49,535 bases of DNA from UBA1563 sp041667115. GTDB lineage: Bacteria; Bacteroidota; Ignavibacteria; Ignavibacteriales; Ignavibacteriaceae. This document shows, piece after piece, positions 1 to 8,715 of the stretch. A program made the translations under genes and the position numbers. Position 1 is the stretch's first letter. The number at the start of each line of letters is the position of its first letter. Below the pieces are notes generated by a model. The model searched no databases. It saw nothing but the letters and a program-made list of their open reading frames with translations, and had not been told where the DNA came from. The stretch is from the NCBI GenBank assembly GCA_041667115.1, contig JBAYFO010000025.1:1-49535 (forward strand), written 5' to 3'.

Positions 1-8
1 CTTTTTTG

Positions 9-80
9 TGAGCGCGGGTGGGCTCGAACCACCGACCTTCACCTTAAAAGGGTGTTGCTCTACCACTGAGCTACGCGCCC
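9..80 (-). tRNA. tRNA-Lys (anticodon TTT)
   Basis: Read on the minus strand, the sequence folds as a cloverleaf. The acceptor stem GGGCGCG pairs with CGCGCTC (one G-U), the D arm is GCTC/GAGC, the anticodon loop is CTTTTAA with anticodon TTT, and the T arm is GGTGG-TTCGAGC-CCACC. The anticodon stem has an A-A mismatch at its outermost pair. The discriminator base is A and no CCA is encoded. TTT reads lysine codons AAA/AAG. A promoter-like sequence lies just upstream at 102-132. Confidence 0.95.
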
Positions 81-101
81 GTTCAAAATAATTTTGAATT
101 G

Positions 102-132
102 CAAATTTAATACTATATTTTTATAAATCAAA
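102..132 (-). promoter_or_regulatory. Bacteroidetes-type promoter of tRNA-Lys
   Basis: On the minus strand TTTG (132-129) is followed by 19 bases and then TAAATTTG (109-102). This matches the TTTG-N19-21-TAnnTTTG consensus of Bacteroidota housekeeping promoters. Transcription would start about 15-20 bases before the tRNA 5' end. A 17-bp palindrome (TTCAAAAT-A-ATTTTGAA, 82-98) lies between the -7 element and the tRNA. Confidence 0.6.
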
Positions 133-233
133 AATTTTTTCGTAAAGTTCATCTGTTTATACGCATGATTCCTTTATTAATAACAAAAAGTAACAATCCA
201 ATGTAGAAAATTGATCGTCAAGAGTAGGAGACT

Positions 234-1616
234 ATGATGCTGGGACAAATTTTGCAACCGGAAATTAAGGACTTAATTAATTCCCGAGATTTCTCCTCTT
301 TGAAAGAGGTTTTACTTGATTGGACTCCGGCTGATATAGCTGATTTACTTTCCGATTTACCGGATTACGAACAAGCCATCCTTTTCCGCATTATTCCAAA
401 AGATATTGCGACTGACACTTTTGAATATCTAGACGTTGACGTACAACTTTCTCTTCTTAAAGCTCTTGGGAATGAGGAAGTTGCCTTTATTCTCAACGAT
501 ATGTCTCCCGATGATAGAACCGCTATGTTGGAAGAAGTTCCCGCATCCGTTTTGAAGCAAATGATGAGTCTTCTTTCCGTAAAAGAGCGCCACGTTGCCC
601 AATCGCTGCTCGGATATCCAGAAAACAGTGTAGGACGTTTAATGACTCCGGATTATTTGGCAATCCGGGAAAACTGGACGGTACAGGAGGTTCTCAATTA
701 TATTCGGACACATGGAAAAGATATTGAAACGCTTAATATTATCTACATTACTAACGAAAAAGGGAAATTAATTGATGATATTAAAATCGGGGAGTTTCTT
801 TTAGCTCCTCTTGAATTAAGTGTTAATGAATTAATGGATGGCAACTTTACTTATCTACAGGTGTTTGATGACCAGGAAAAAGCGGTTGAAGTATTTAAAA
901 AATATGATAGAATAGCTCTTCCCGTTACCGATTCATCAGGAATTTTAGTTGGTATCGTTACGGTTGATGACGTTTTAGATGTAGCCGAAGAAGAAGCAAC
1001 TGAAGACTTTCAGAAACTAGGTGCAGTTGAAGCCTTAGAAGAATCATATGCTGATATTCCATTATTACAAATGATAAAAAAGCGGGCGGGCTGGTTAAGT
1101 GTGCTATTTATAGGTGAATTATTTACGGCATCAGCAATGGGATTTTTTGAAAATGAAATAAGTAAGGCGGTAGTTCTTGCTTTATTTGTTCCGCTGATTA
1201 TTTCAAGTGGTGGAAATTCCGGCTCTCAAGCGGCTACACTTGTTATACGTGCTTTGTCTTTGGGCGAAGTGAGTATCAGGGATTGGTTTTTTGTTATGAA
1301 AAGAGAACTGCTTTCAGGATTAATTCTGGGAGCAATTTTAGCCGTTCTTGGTTTTTTGCGGATAACGCTCTGGCAAAATTTTTCGGGAATGTACGGACCA
1401 CATTGGCTGTTGATCGCGTTCACGGTTAGTGTTGCATTAATTGGTGTAGTTATGTGGGGAACCTTAATGGGTTCAATGCTTCCGCTTGGGTTGAAAAAAA
1501 TCGGCTTTGATCCGGCGGCTTCTTCAGCTCCGTTTGTTGCAACACTTGTAGATGTTACCGGTTTGATGATTTATTTTTCAATTGCATTACTCTTGTTAAA
1601 AGGAACATTACTTTAA
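234..1616 (+). CDS. mgtE: Magnesium transporter MgtE
   Basis: This is a 460-residue inner-membrane Mg2+ channel/transporter of the MgtE family, of usual length. The N-terminal helical MgtE_N superhelix covers roughly residues 20-125, followed by a CBS pair at about 130-260. Five membrane helices follow from about 283 to the end. The pore region carries SSGGNSGSQAATLVIRAL and, near the C-terminus, FDPAASSAPFVATLVDVTG, both characteristic of the Mg2+-selective pore. In this family the N and CBS domains bind Mg2+ and close the pore at high internal Mg2+. The chosen ATG has an AGGAG ribosome site a few bases upstream. It appears to be transcribed alone or with the following aminotransferase gene, which starts 65 bp downstream. 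Confidence 0.95.
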   Translation: MMLGQILQPEIKDLINSRDFSSLKEVLLDWTPADIADLLSDLPDYEQAILFRIIPKDIATDTFEYLDVDVQLSLLKALGNEEVAFILNDMSPDDRTAMLEEVPASVLKQMMSLLSVKERHVAQSLLGYPENSVGRLMTPDYLAIRENWTVQEVLNYIRTHGKDIETLNIIYITNEKGKLIDDIKIGEFLLAPLELSVNELMDGNFTYLQVFDDQEKAVEVFKKYDRIALPVTDSSGILVGIVTVDDVLDVAEEEATEDFQKLGAVEALEESYADIPLLQMIKKRAGWLSVLFIGELFTASAMGFFENEISKAVVLALFVPLIISSGGNSGSQAATLVIRALSLGEVSIRDWFFVMKRELLSGLILGAILAVLGFLRITLWQNFSGMYGPHWLLIAFTVSVALIGVVMWGTLMGSMLPLGLKKIGFDPAASSAPFVATLVDVTGLMIYFSIALLLLKGTLL

Positions 1617-1681
1617 AGATTATTTCACTCACTAAATAAATAAAATTAGATTTCACAATAAATAAAAGAAGAATTACTACT

Positions 1682-2848
1682 ATGAAAGTTCCATTATTAG
1701 ATCTGAAACTCCAATATCAAGCACACAAAAAAGAGCTTGATGAAGCACTTATTCGTGTCGCCGAATCGCAATACTTTATTCTCGGGAAAGAAGTTGAAAA
1801 ACTTGAATCCTCTTTAAAAGAATATCTCGGATGTAAATATGCAATCGGTGTTTCATCCGGAACTGATGCATTACTCCTTGCTTTGATGGCTCTAAACATT
1901 CAACCCGGTGATGAAGTTATTGTACCAACATTTTCATTTTTTGCCTCCGCCGGAGTTGTCTCCCGGTTAAACGCGGTTCCCGTCTTTGCCGATATTGATC
2001 CAATCACTTTTAATCTCGATCCCAAGGCGATTGAAAATCTTATTACACTAAGAACGAAAGCGATCATTCCCGTGCACCTTTATGGACAAAGCGCAGCGAT
2101 GGATGAAATTATGGCCATTGCTAAAAAACATAACCTAAAAGTTGTTGAAGACGGAGCTCAGGCAATCGGTGTACAGTATAAAGATGGAAAAAAAGTCGGA
2201 ACTATAGGAGACATTGGATGCTATTCTTTTTTCCCCAGCAAAAATCTTGGTTGTTTTGGCGATGGTGGACTCGTGGTTACCAACGACGATGAGTTAGGTG
2301 AAATGCTGAGGATGATGCGTGTTCACGGTATGAAACCGAAATATTATCATAAAGTCATTGGCGGAAATTTTAGAATTGATGAAATCCAGGCTGCCGTACT
2401 TAATGTTAAACTTCCTTTCCTAGATCAATGGTCTGAAAAGAGAAGACAAAACGCAAAACTTTACACACAGTTTTTTGTTAATGCCGGTCTGACTGAAGAA
2501 GAGGGAAAACTTGGTTTTGATAATCAGAATAAAGTACTCCTTCCAAAAGCGGTTTATAAGGAATCCGGTGTGCAGAATTATCATATTTATAATCAGTACA
2601 TTATTAGAGTTGAAAAGAGGGACGAGCTTCGTCAGTATTTAGGGGAAAAAGAAATTGGGTCAGAAATTTATTACCCGGTTCCATTCCATCGCCAGGAATG
2701 TTTTGCTAATCTTCATTGTAAGGATGCGGATTTTCCAATTTCAAACAGTGCAGCAAGCGATACAATTGCGTTGCCGATCTTTCCGGAATTGACAGAAGCG
2801 CAGCTGAAGTTTGTTGTTGACACCATCGCTGAGTTTTTGAAAAGGTAA
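1682..2848 (+). CDS. DegT/DnrJ/EryC1/StrS-family aminotransferase
   Basis: This is a PLP-dependent sugar aminotransferase fold protein of 388 residues, full length for the family. It has the N-terminal VPLLDLKLQY opening, the SSGTDALLLALMAL cofactor-binding turn near residue 58, the VEDGAQAIG motif with the PLP-contacting Asp at about 157, and the PLP-binding lysine K187 in FFPSKNLGCFGDGG. The family transfers amino groups to nucleotide-bound keto-sugars used in O-antigen, capsule or antibiotic sugars. The exact sugar cannot be read from sequence. It stands apart from the glycan block at 25-31 kb, so its pathway partners are not obvious here. Confidence 0.88.
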   Translation: MKVPLLDLKLQYQAHKKELDEALIRVAESQYFILGKEVEKLESSLKEYLGCKYAIGVSSGTDALLLALMALNIQPGDEVIVPTFSFFASAGVVSRLNAVPVFADIDPITFNLDPKAIENLITLRTKAIIPVHLYGQSAAMDEIMAIAKKHNLKVVEDGAQAIGVQYKDGKKVGTIGDIGCYSFFPSKNLGCFGDGGLVVTNDDELGEMLRMMRVHGMKPKYYHKVIGGNFRIDEIQAAVLNVKLPFLDQWSEKRRQNAKLYTQFFVNAGLTEEEGKLGFDNQNKVLLPKAVYKESGVQNYHIYNQYIIRVEKRDELRQYLGEKEIGSEIYYPVPFHRQECFANLHCKDADFPISNSAASDTIALPIFPELTEAQLKFVVDTIAEFLKR

Positions 2849-2994
2849 TAATCAACTTTTTGTACTGAATAGATTTATTATTGCTGGACAAGCTAACGCT
2901 GTTTTAAAAATTATTTTTTTATGTTTGATAGAGGTTTTTATTATTTTTGTGTGAGCTAAACAGTGCGATTTTAGAGACAAACAGTGGGAATAGA

Positions 2995-3420
2995 ATGGGT
3001 AACCTAAAAGTTTTAGTTGTTGAAGACGATATTATAAATCGTCGCATTCTGGTAAATATGCTTAAGAAGAGGTTCGGCTTCGAGGTATTTGAAGCGCATG
3101 ACGGTTTTGACGGATGGGAAGCAATTCAACGGGAAAAACCTGATCTTGTTTTTTTAGATATCTATCTACCCATAATGAATGGCGTGGAAATATTTGATGA
3201 AATTCGAAAAGATCTCAGATTTAAGAACCTTCCGGTTATCATCTACTCTTCAGTAAATGATAAGGAACTTATTGCAAAATTTATTGCAAAAGGAATTTCC
3301 GGTTACCTCTTAAAACCTATTGATCCCATTTTATTGAATGAGAGGATAGCAAAATTTATTGAACAATTAAATAAAAACTCTTCGGAAAAAAAGAAGGAAA
3401 TAGGTGAGCCAAAAGAATAA
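2995..3420 (+). CDS. Single-domain response regulator (receiver only)
   Basis: A CheY-like receiver domain fills almost all of the 141 residues. Acidic pocket residues E10/D11/D12, phospho-acceptor D55 in VFLDIYLP, S85/S86 at the switch position and K107 in LLKPIDP are all present, so it should be phosphorylatable. There is no output domain, only a charged lysine/glutamate tail. An in-frame TTG at 2947 would add 16 residues with no family resemblance, so the ATG at 2995 directly before the receiver fold is preferred. A TATTTTTG -7-like box occurs at 2942-2949 without a properly spaced -33 box. No histidine kinase lies nearby, so the partner is unknown. Confidence 0.9.
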   Translation: MGNLKVLVVEDDIINRRILVNMLKKRFGFEVFEAHDGFDGWEAIQREKPDLVFLDIYLPIMNGVEIFDEIRKDLRFKNLPVIIYSSVNDKELIAKFIAKGISGYLLKPIDPILLNERIAKFIEQLNKNSSEKKKEIGEPKE

Positions 3421-3446
3421 GCTCAAGTTATTACCCTATATTTTAA

Positions 3447-4649
3447 TCATTTAAGGTTATAAATTACTTTTTCCGCGATAGTCTGCCCGATACTTATTGA
3501 TGCGGTAGCTGCAGGTGAAGGGGCATTTACTACATGCATCATTCTTTCCGCTTCAATTAAGCAAAAATCATCCAGTAGATTTCCATTTCTATCTAAAGCT
3601 TGGGCTCGCACACCTGAACCGCTTGGCTCAATATCTTCTTCCGTTATTTGGGGAATTAACTTTTGCAGCGCTTCGGCAAAAAGTTTTTTACTGAAACTTC
3701 TTCTAAATTCATCAAAGCCCATCCGGTAATATTTTTTTGCCATGATCCAGAATTCGAGCGAAAAAAAATAATCTGATATATCCGATAATGAAAAATCAGT
3801 TTTTAAATATCCTTTGCGTTTGAAAGCTAACACTGCATTTGGCCCTGCTTCTATTCCTCCGTTTATCATACGTGTAAAATGAACCCCGAGAAAAGGAAAA
3901 CGCGGATCGGGGACAGGATAAATCAAATTTTTTACAAGATATTTTTTTTCTTCTTTTATCTGGTAATATTCTCCACGGAACGGAATGATCTGCACTTTGG
4001 GATCGATGCCGCAAATTTCCGCTATCTTATCCGAATACAAACCACCGCAGTTAACCAAATACGAAGCGGTAAAAACTCCATTCGAAGTTTCAATTATTAA
4101 CCGGGAATTCTCTTTTTTTATTCCAAGAAATTTTGTGTTGAGATTGATTTCTCCATTTAGCTCTTTTATTTTTTTTGCAAACGCCTCTGTAACCTCTGTG
4201 TAATTAACAATTCCGGTTTCTCCAACGAATAATGCGTCAATACCTGAAGCGTACGGTTCAAAATTTTTTATTTCTTCTTTTGGAACTCTTCTCATTTGTG
4301 TTAACCCGTTTTCTTTTCCCCGTTTTTCCAGATCATCCAATTTTTGGCGTTCATTTTCATCTGACGCTAGAACAAGTTTTCCGCATCGCTCATATTTAAT
4401 TCCGTTCTCTTCACAGAATTGATACATCAACTTTCTGCCGTTTACACAGTTTTGGGCTTTTAACGAACCGGGTTTATAATAGAGTCCCGAATGAATAACA
4501 CCGCTGTTGTTTCCCGTTTGATGAGGAGCGAGTGAATTTTCCTCTTCGATAAGTAAAAGTTTTAATTGTGGTCTTTGTCTGAGGATCTGCATTGCCGTTG
4601 CTGTTCCGACAATACCTCCACCAATAATAAGAATATCGTAGTTTTTCAT
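3447..4649 (-). CDS. lhgO: L-2-hydroxyglutarate oxidase/dehydrogenase (LhgO)
   Basis: This is an FAD-dependent oxidoreductase of 400 residues in the DAO family. The N-terminal dinucleotide-binding GGGIVGTA lies at residues 10-17, followed by the family-typical HQTGNNSGVIHSGLYYKPGS segment. The C-terminal part has GSGVRAQALDRNG and the closing FAD-binding NAPSPAATASISIGQ. LhgO oxidises L-2-hydroxyglutarate to 2-oxoglutarate and feeds electrons to the quinone pool, repairing a by-product of malate/lactate dehydrogenase side activity. It is divergent from miaB with a 202-bp intergenic region holding a 26-bp inverted repeat 22 bases before its start codon. It converges with the response regulator gene. 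Confidence 0.9.
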   Translation of the reverse strand: MKNYDILIIGGGIVGTATAMQILRQRPQLKLLLIEEENSLAPHQTGNNSGVIHSGLYYKPGSLKAQNCVNGRKLMYQFCEENGIKYERCGKLVLASDENERQKLDDLEKRGKENGLTQMRRVPKEEIKNFEPYASGIDALFVGETGIVNYTEVTEAFAKKIKELNGEINLNTKFLGIKKENSRLIIETSNGVFTASYLVNCGGLYSDKIAEICGIDPKVQIIPFRGEYYQIKEEKKYLVKNLIYPVPDPRFPFLGVHFTRMINGGIEAGPNAVLAFKRKGYLKTDFSLSDISDYFFSLEFWIMAKKYYRMGFDEFRRSFSKKLFAEALQKLIPQITEEDIEPSGSGVRAQALDRNGNLLDDFCLIEAERMMHVVNAPSPAATASISIGQTIAEKVIYNLK

Positions 4650-4671
4650 ATTCGCTTTCGCATTGATTCTT

Positions 4672-4705
4672 TTACAAATAATACCTTATATTTGTAACAA
4701 AAATA
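4672..4705 (-). promoter_or_regulatory. Putative lhgO promoter -7 box and operator
   Basis: A perfect 9-bp inverted repeat, TTACAAATA-N8-TATTTGTAA (4672-4697), ends 22 bases upstream of the lhgO ATG. On the minus strand it is directly preceded by TATTTTTG (4705-4698), which matches TAnnTTTG, so the repeat would cover the transcription start. No clear TTTG is found at the proper -33 spacing. The cognate repressor is not identifiable here. Confidence 0.4.
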
Positions 4706-4851
4706 GAAAATTATTAGCAATTGTTTGGACATTTTAATACCTGGGTCTGACTATTGCGTTGCTCAGTTTAGTGCTTTTTCAACTAAATGGATTCTAGTCA
4801 TTCCAATCAACTATACCTTTTAGTCCTCATAATTTATATAGAAATGGTTTA

Positions 4852-6204
4852 ATGCAAAAAAGTAAAGTATATATCGAGACGTACGGCTGTCAAATGAATT
4901 TAGCCGATTCCGAAGTAGTGATGGGAATTCTAAATTCTCAGGGATATGCCATTACTCAAGAAGTAAAAGATGCGGATGTTGTTCTGCTAAACACCTGTAG
5001 TATTCGCGATAACGCCGAACAAAGAATTTATGGACGGCTCGGAAACTTCAAGGCTTTAAAAGATAAAAAACCGGGGATGATTCTTGGGGTACTCGGTTGT
5101 ATGGCTGAGCGGTTGCGCAAAGATTTAATTGAAGAAAAAAAAGTTGTCGATCTGGTTGTTGGTCCCGACGAATACAGACGCTTACCCGAATTTATTGATG
5201 CCGCATTCGGTGGTGAAAAAGGAATCGGAGTTAAACTCTCCCGTTCTGAAACGTATGACGATATTCTTCCGTTCCGAGAAGATGGCTTGCATGCATGGCT
5301 TTCGGTTATGCGCGGCTGTGATAAGTTCTGCTCGTTCTGTGTTGTTCCGTTTACACGGGGAAGAGAACGCAGCCGGAGTCTTGAATCAATTGTGACCGAA
5401 GTGAATATGCTTTCTTCGCGTGGTTTTCGTGAAGTAACCTTGCTTGGGCAAAATGTAAATTCTTATTTGGATGATAAGAATGATTTTGCCGATCTGCTTG
5501 CCGCCGTTGCCGGAGTGAACAAGAAAATGCGTATAAGATTTTCCACGTCTCATCCGCAAGATTTATCTGACAAACTTCTCTACACGATTGCCGAACATGA
5601 CAATCTGTGTAACTACATTCATCTCCCGGTGCAATCGGGTTCAAATAGAATTTTGGAATTGATGAACAGAACCTACACGATTGAACATTACCTCACTATC
5701 ATTGATAAAGCCAGAAAAATTATTCCGAATGTTTCCTTCTCAACGGATATTATCAGCGGTTTTCCTACCGAATCGTTTGAAGATCATCTTGCAACGTTAG
5801 ATGTAATGCAAAAAGTGAGATACGACGGAGCCTATATGTTCAAGTATTCGCCGCGCGAAGGAACAAAAGCATTCAAAATGGAGGATGATGTAAAGGAAGA
5901 GACAAAATCCAAACGCCTCCAGGAAATAATCGCATTGCAACAACAAATTTCCTTCGATATAAATCAACAGTTATTAGAAAAGAATGAAATTGTTTTGGTA
6001 GAAGGAGCAAGCAAAAAATCGGAAGACTTTTTTTCCGGCAGAACAGATGCAAATAAAATAGTTATAATCCCAAGGCATGAAAGCATTGGCGAAGGTGATT
6101 ATGTTGAAGTTTCAATTAATCGTGCAACTTCAGCAACATTGTTCGGAACAGTCGTTACGATTCTCGATAAAAAAGATTCCTCCGAAGTAAGATTAGCCAG
6201 TTAA
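4852..6204 (+). CDS. miaB: tRNA-2-methylthio-N6-dimethylallyladenosine synthase MiaB
   Basis: This radical-SAM methylthiotransferase of 450 residues adds the 2-methylthio group to i6A37 of tRNAs reading U-starting codons. The N-terminal UPF0004 domain has cluster cysteines C13 (ETYGCQMNLADS), C49 (LNTCSIRDNAEQ) and C83 (LGCMAER). The radical-SAM cysteines are C156, C160 and C163 in GCDKFCSFCVVPFTRGRERS, and a TRAM domain ends the protein. The NxADSE and TRGRERSR features separate it from RimO, which is encoded separately at 15.5 kb. It heads the long plus-strand gene series and is followed 16 bp later by a SPOR-domain gene. Confidence 0.97.
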   Translation: MQKSKVYIETYGCQMNLADSEVVMGILNSQGYAITQEVKDADVVLLNTCSIRDNAEQRIYGRLGNFKALKDKKPGMILGVLGCMAERLRKDLIEEKKVVDLVVGPDEYRRLPEFIDAAFGGEKGIGVKLSRSETYDDILPFREDGLHAWLSVMRGCDKFCSFCVVPFTRGRERSRSLESIVTEVNMLSSRGFREVTLLGQNVNSYLDDKNDFADLLAAVAGVNKKMRIRFSTSHPQDLSDKLLYTIAEHDNLCNYIHLPVQSGSNRILELMNRTYTIEHYLTIIDKARKIIPNVSFSTDIISGFPTESFEDHLATLDVMQKVRYDGAYMFKYSPREGTKAFKMEDDVKEETKSKRLQEIIALQQQISFDINQQLLEKNEIVLVEGASKKSEDFFSGRTDANKIVIIPRHESIGEGDYVEVSINRATSATLFGTVVTILDKKDSSEVRLAS

Positions 6205-6220
6205 GAGAATTTGGTTTTAA

Positions 6221-6922
6221 ATGATAAAGACACTTAAAAATTTCATCTTTTTTGCATCACTTCTTTTCTTTTTTACTGAAAAGTCTTTTTCGCAAGAATA
6301 TAATATCGTTCCTCTTCTTAAAAAAATTGAAGAAGGAAAAAGCGGTGAAGTGAAGGAAGAACTTCAACCTTTATTGAAGCGGAATCCTGGAGATCCGTCG
6401 TTACTTTTTCTTTCGGCGTTACTTACCGAAGATGGGGCAAAAGCAAATGAAAAATATCTTAAAATTGTAAAGATGTTTCCTAAATCAAAATATGCCGACG
6501 CTATTCTTTTTAGAATTTACAATTACTACACCGCAATCGGTAATGAAAAAGAAGCTGCCGGGTATCTTAAAAAATTAAAAACCGAATATCCTAAATCGAG
6601 TTATATCCCTTCAGTTGAAAAAGTTGCCGCAATAGATGTGGAAGAAAACCAGACTAAAGAAATAACCTCGTCAAAATCCGAAAACTACCGGTTCACAATT
6701 CAGGTTGGTGCGTTTAGCAATATTAAAAATGCCGAAGCCTTAAAAGCTGATCTTGAAGATTCAGGGTACGAGGTTGAAATGACCGAAAAAAATGTCGCGG
6801 GGACTATATTCAACGTTTTGTATCTCGGCAAGTTTGAGGATAAAACATCTGCTGAAAAGATACGGGATAAAGTTGATCTTGATTTTCAATTAAACAGTAG
6901 AGTTGTTCCGAAAGAAAAGTGA
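6221..6922 (+). CDS. TPR plus SPOR-domain envelope protein
   Basis: The product has 233 residues, with a signal peptide or N-terminal anchor (residues 1-24, ending near SFSQ). A short TPR-like stretch of helical repeats covers about residues 28-125. A SPOR domain closes the protein (about 158-230, beginning YRFTIQVGAFSNIKNAEALK). SPOR domains bind glycan strands lacking stem peptides, usually at division sites, so a periplasmic cell-wall role is likely. It lies 16 bp after miaB and is probably co-transcribed. No enzymatic domain is visible. Confidence 0.8.
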   Translation: MIKTLKNFIFFASLLFFFTEKSFSQEYNIVPLLKKIEEGKSGEVKEELQPLLKRNPGDPSLLFLSALLTEDGAKANEKYLKIVKMFPKSKYADAILFRIYNYYTAIGNEKEAAGYLKKLKTEYPKSSYIPSVEKVAAIDVEENQTKEITSSKSENYRFTIQVGAFSNIKNAEALKADLEDSGYEVEMTEKNVAGTIFNVLYLGKFEDKTSAEKIRDKVDLDFQLNSRVVPKEK

Positions 6923-7040
6923 TTGTAAAAGATTAATTTTCAACTATGGGAACAAGATCGCTAAAAATTATATAAACCTTCCTTTCCTCCTTTATGCAAT
7001 CGATTTATTTCTTATTTTTGGAGCAGTAAACTCAATTTAA

Positions 7041-8138
7041 ATGATGACAATAGAACAATTACAAAAAAAATTCGGCATCGTCGGAAAATCAAAAGAAATT
7101 CACGACTTGATAGATATCCTTATCCAGGTTGCAGCCTCTGATATTTCCGTTTTAATTTTTGGAGAAAGCGGCGTTGGCAAAGAAGTTTTTGCACGAGCTA
7201 TTCATAGTGCAAGTCGCCGTGCAGAAAATCCTCTAATTAGTGTCAACTGCGGCGCAATCCCCGAAGGCATTTTGGAAAGTGAATTGTTTGGGCATAATAA
7301 AGGTTCGTTTACCGGGGCTACCGATGCACGTAAAGGTTATTTTGAACTTGCCAATAGTGGGACATTATTTCTTGATGAAATTGCCGAAATGCCAGTCACT
7401 ACGCAGGTGAAACTCCTTAGGGCAATCGAAACAAAAGAGTTTATGCGTATCGGCGCGGAAACTCTTACAAAAGTTGATGTCAGATTTTTGGCGGCGACAA
7501 ATAAGGATTTACAAAACGAAGTTGATGCAAAAAGATTTCGGGAAGATTTATTCTTCCGGTTAAAAGCTGTTACAATTCATATCCCGCCGCTACGGAAAAG
7601 AAAAGTGGATATTTTTGAATTGGTCCATTTCTTTGCCGATAAATTTGCCGAAGAGAATAGAACCGCAAAGCCGGTATTTTCAACTGAAGCATTAGATTAC
7701 CTGCATGAGTATCCTTGGCCCGGAAATGTTCGTGAATTGAAAAACGCCGTTGAAACTTCTATTGCATTAACAAAAAACGCGAAAATCACGAAAGAAATTT
7801 TCGAACAGATTATTCCTTATCCTAAATCCGGGACCTCTATGAACTTTCCGGTTGTTACCAGAAAAACTCCAGAGGAAGTTGAAAGAGAATTTATCTATCG
7901 GGCATTGTTTGAGTTGAAAAAAGATATCCTTGATATAAAGGAAATTCTGTTGCAAAAAGAGAAAGAAAATCTCGAAATTCAAGATGATGCAAATGATGCA
8001 CACAGTGTTGAGGAAGCCAGTAAAAGAGCAACGATGCTTGCACTGGAAAAATCAAAAGGGAACAAGAGAATCGCTGCAGAAATACTTGGAATTAGTGAGA
8101 GAACGTTGTACAGAAAAATAAAAGAATATAATCTTTAA
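7041..8138 (+). CDS. Sigma-54-dependent transcriptional activator (no receiver domain)
   Basis: This 365-residue bacterial enhancer-binding protein contains the AAA+ sigma-54 interaction domain from about residue 12 to 250. It shows Walker A GESGVGKE (41-48), the sigma-54 contact loop as GSFTGA (88-93, Ser in place of the usual Ala of GAFTGA) and Walker B GTLFLDEI (107-114). A Fis-type helix-turn-helix sits at the C-terminus (about 325-365, KGNKRIAAEILGISERTLYR). No N-terminal regulatory domain precedes the ATPase, so activity must be controlled by a partner protein or expression level. It stands directly before lptE, 14 bp apart. From general knowledge, Bacteroidota often have a miaB / sigma-54 activator / lptE order like this one. 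Confidence 0.92.
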   Translation: MMTIEQLQKKFGIVGKSKEIHDLIDILIQVAASDISVLIFGESGVGKEVFARAIHSASRRAENPLISVNCGAIPEGILESELFGHNKGSFTGATDARKGYFELANSGTLFLDEIAEMPVTTQVKLLRAIETKEFMRIGAETLTKVDVRFLAATNKDLQNEVDAKRFREDLFFRLKAVTIHIPPLRKRKVDIFELVHFFADKFAEENRTAKPVFSTEALDYLHEYPWPGNVRELKNAVETSIALTKNAKITKEIFEQIIPYPKSGTSMNFPVVTRKTPEEVEREFIYRALFELKKDILDIKEILLQKEKENLEIQDDANDAHSVEEASKRATMLALEKSKGNKRIAAEILGISERTLYRKIKEYNL

Positions 8139-8152
8139 AAAGTTGGCAAAAA

Positions 8153-8695
8153 GTGAAAAAATCGAATATTTTTAGTAAAGCACAGACGTTCCTAAAACCT
8201 CTTGTTTTGTTGTTTGTCATCGGAATATTGAGTAATTTTACGGGGTGTTCCGGATGCCCTTATTCGTTTTCCGGAGCTTCTGTTCCACCACATTTGAAAT
8301 CGGTAGCAATACCTTTTGCGGAAGATAGAAGCGGTTCTGGAGAACCCCGGCTGAGTGAATTGCTCACAGAAAAATTAACGCAAAAATTTATTGATGATAA
8401 CAATCTGCAAATTGCAGATAAAAGCAGCGCCGACGCGGTGCTCGAATGTGTAGTAGTTTCGCTTTCAGATGTTCCGGCGATTGTTTCCGCCGGTGAAAAT
8501 GTGGCTTCAAGAAGAATAACCATTACAGTACATGTTGTCTTTAAAGATTTAGTGAAGAGACGAACCGTTTATGAAAAACAGTTCTCTAACTATGGTGATT
8601 ATTCCGGTGGAATTACAGAAAGAAATTCCGGCATTGAAACGGCAATTGATAAAATAAGTGATGATATTCTGTTAGATACAGTGTCTGGTTGGTAA
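8153..8695 (+). CDS. lptE: LPS assembly lipoprotein LptE
   Basis: The 180-residue product has an N-terminal hydrophobic segment ending in a lipobox-like FTGC (about residues 29-32). It is followed by the Bacteroidetes LptE opening YSFSGASVPPHLKSVAIPFA. LptE plugs the LptD barrel and helps deliver lipopolysaccharide to the outer leaflet. The start is a GTG 14 bp after the sigma-54 activator; there is no in-frame ATG that would keep the signal sequence. The next gene, a GT2 glycosyltransferase, starts 20 bp downstream. Together with the neighbours this suggests coordinated envelope synthesis. Confidence 0.85.
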   Translation: MKKSNIFSKAQTFLKPLVLLFVIGILSNFTGCSGCPYSFSGASVPPHLKSVAIPFAEDRSGSGEPRLSELLTEKLTQKFIDDNNLQIADKSSADAVLECVVVSLSDVPAIVSAGENVASRRITITVHVVFKDLVKRRTVYEKQFSNYGDYSGGITERNSGIETAIDKISDDILLDTVSGW

Positions 8696-8715
8696 TTTAA
8701 TTTATAGGAGAAGTT

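Noticed and set aside
2947..2994. Longer response regulator start (TTG at 2947)
   Set aside because: The added residues do not resemble the receiver fold and it begins before a possible -7 box; the ATG at 2995 starts the domain.
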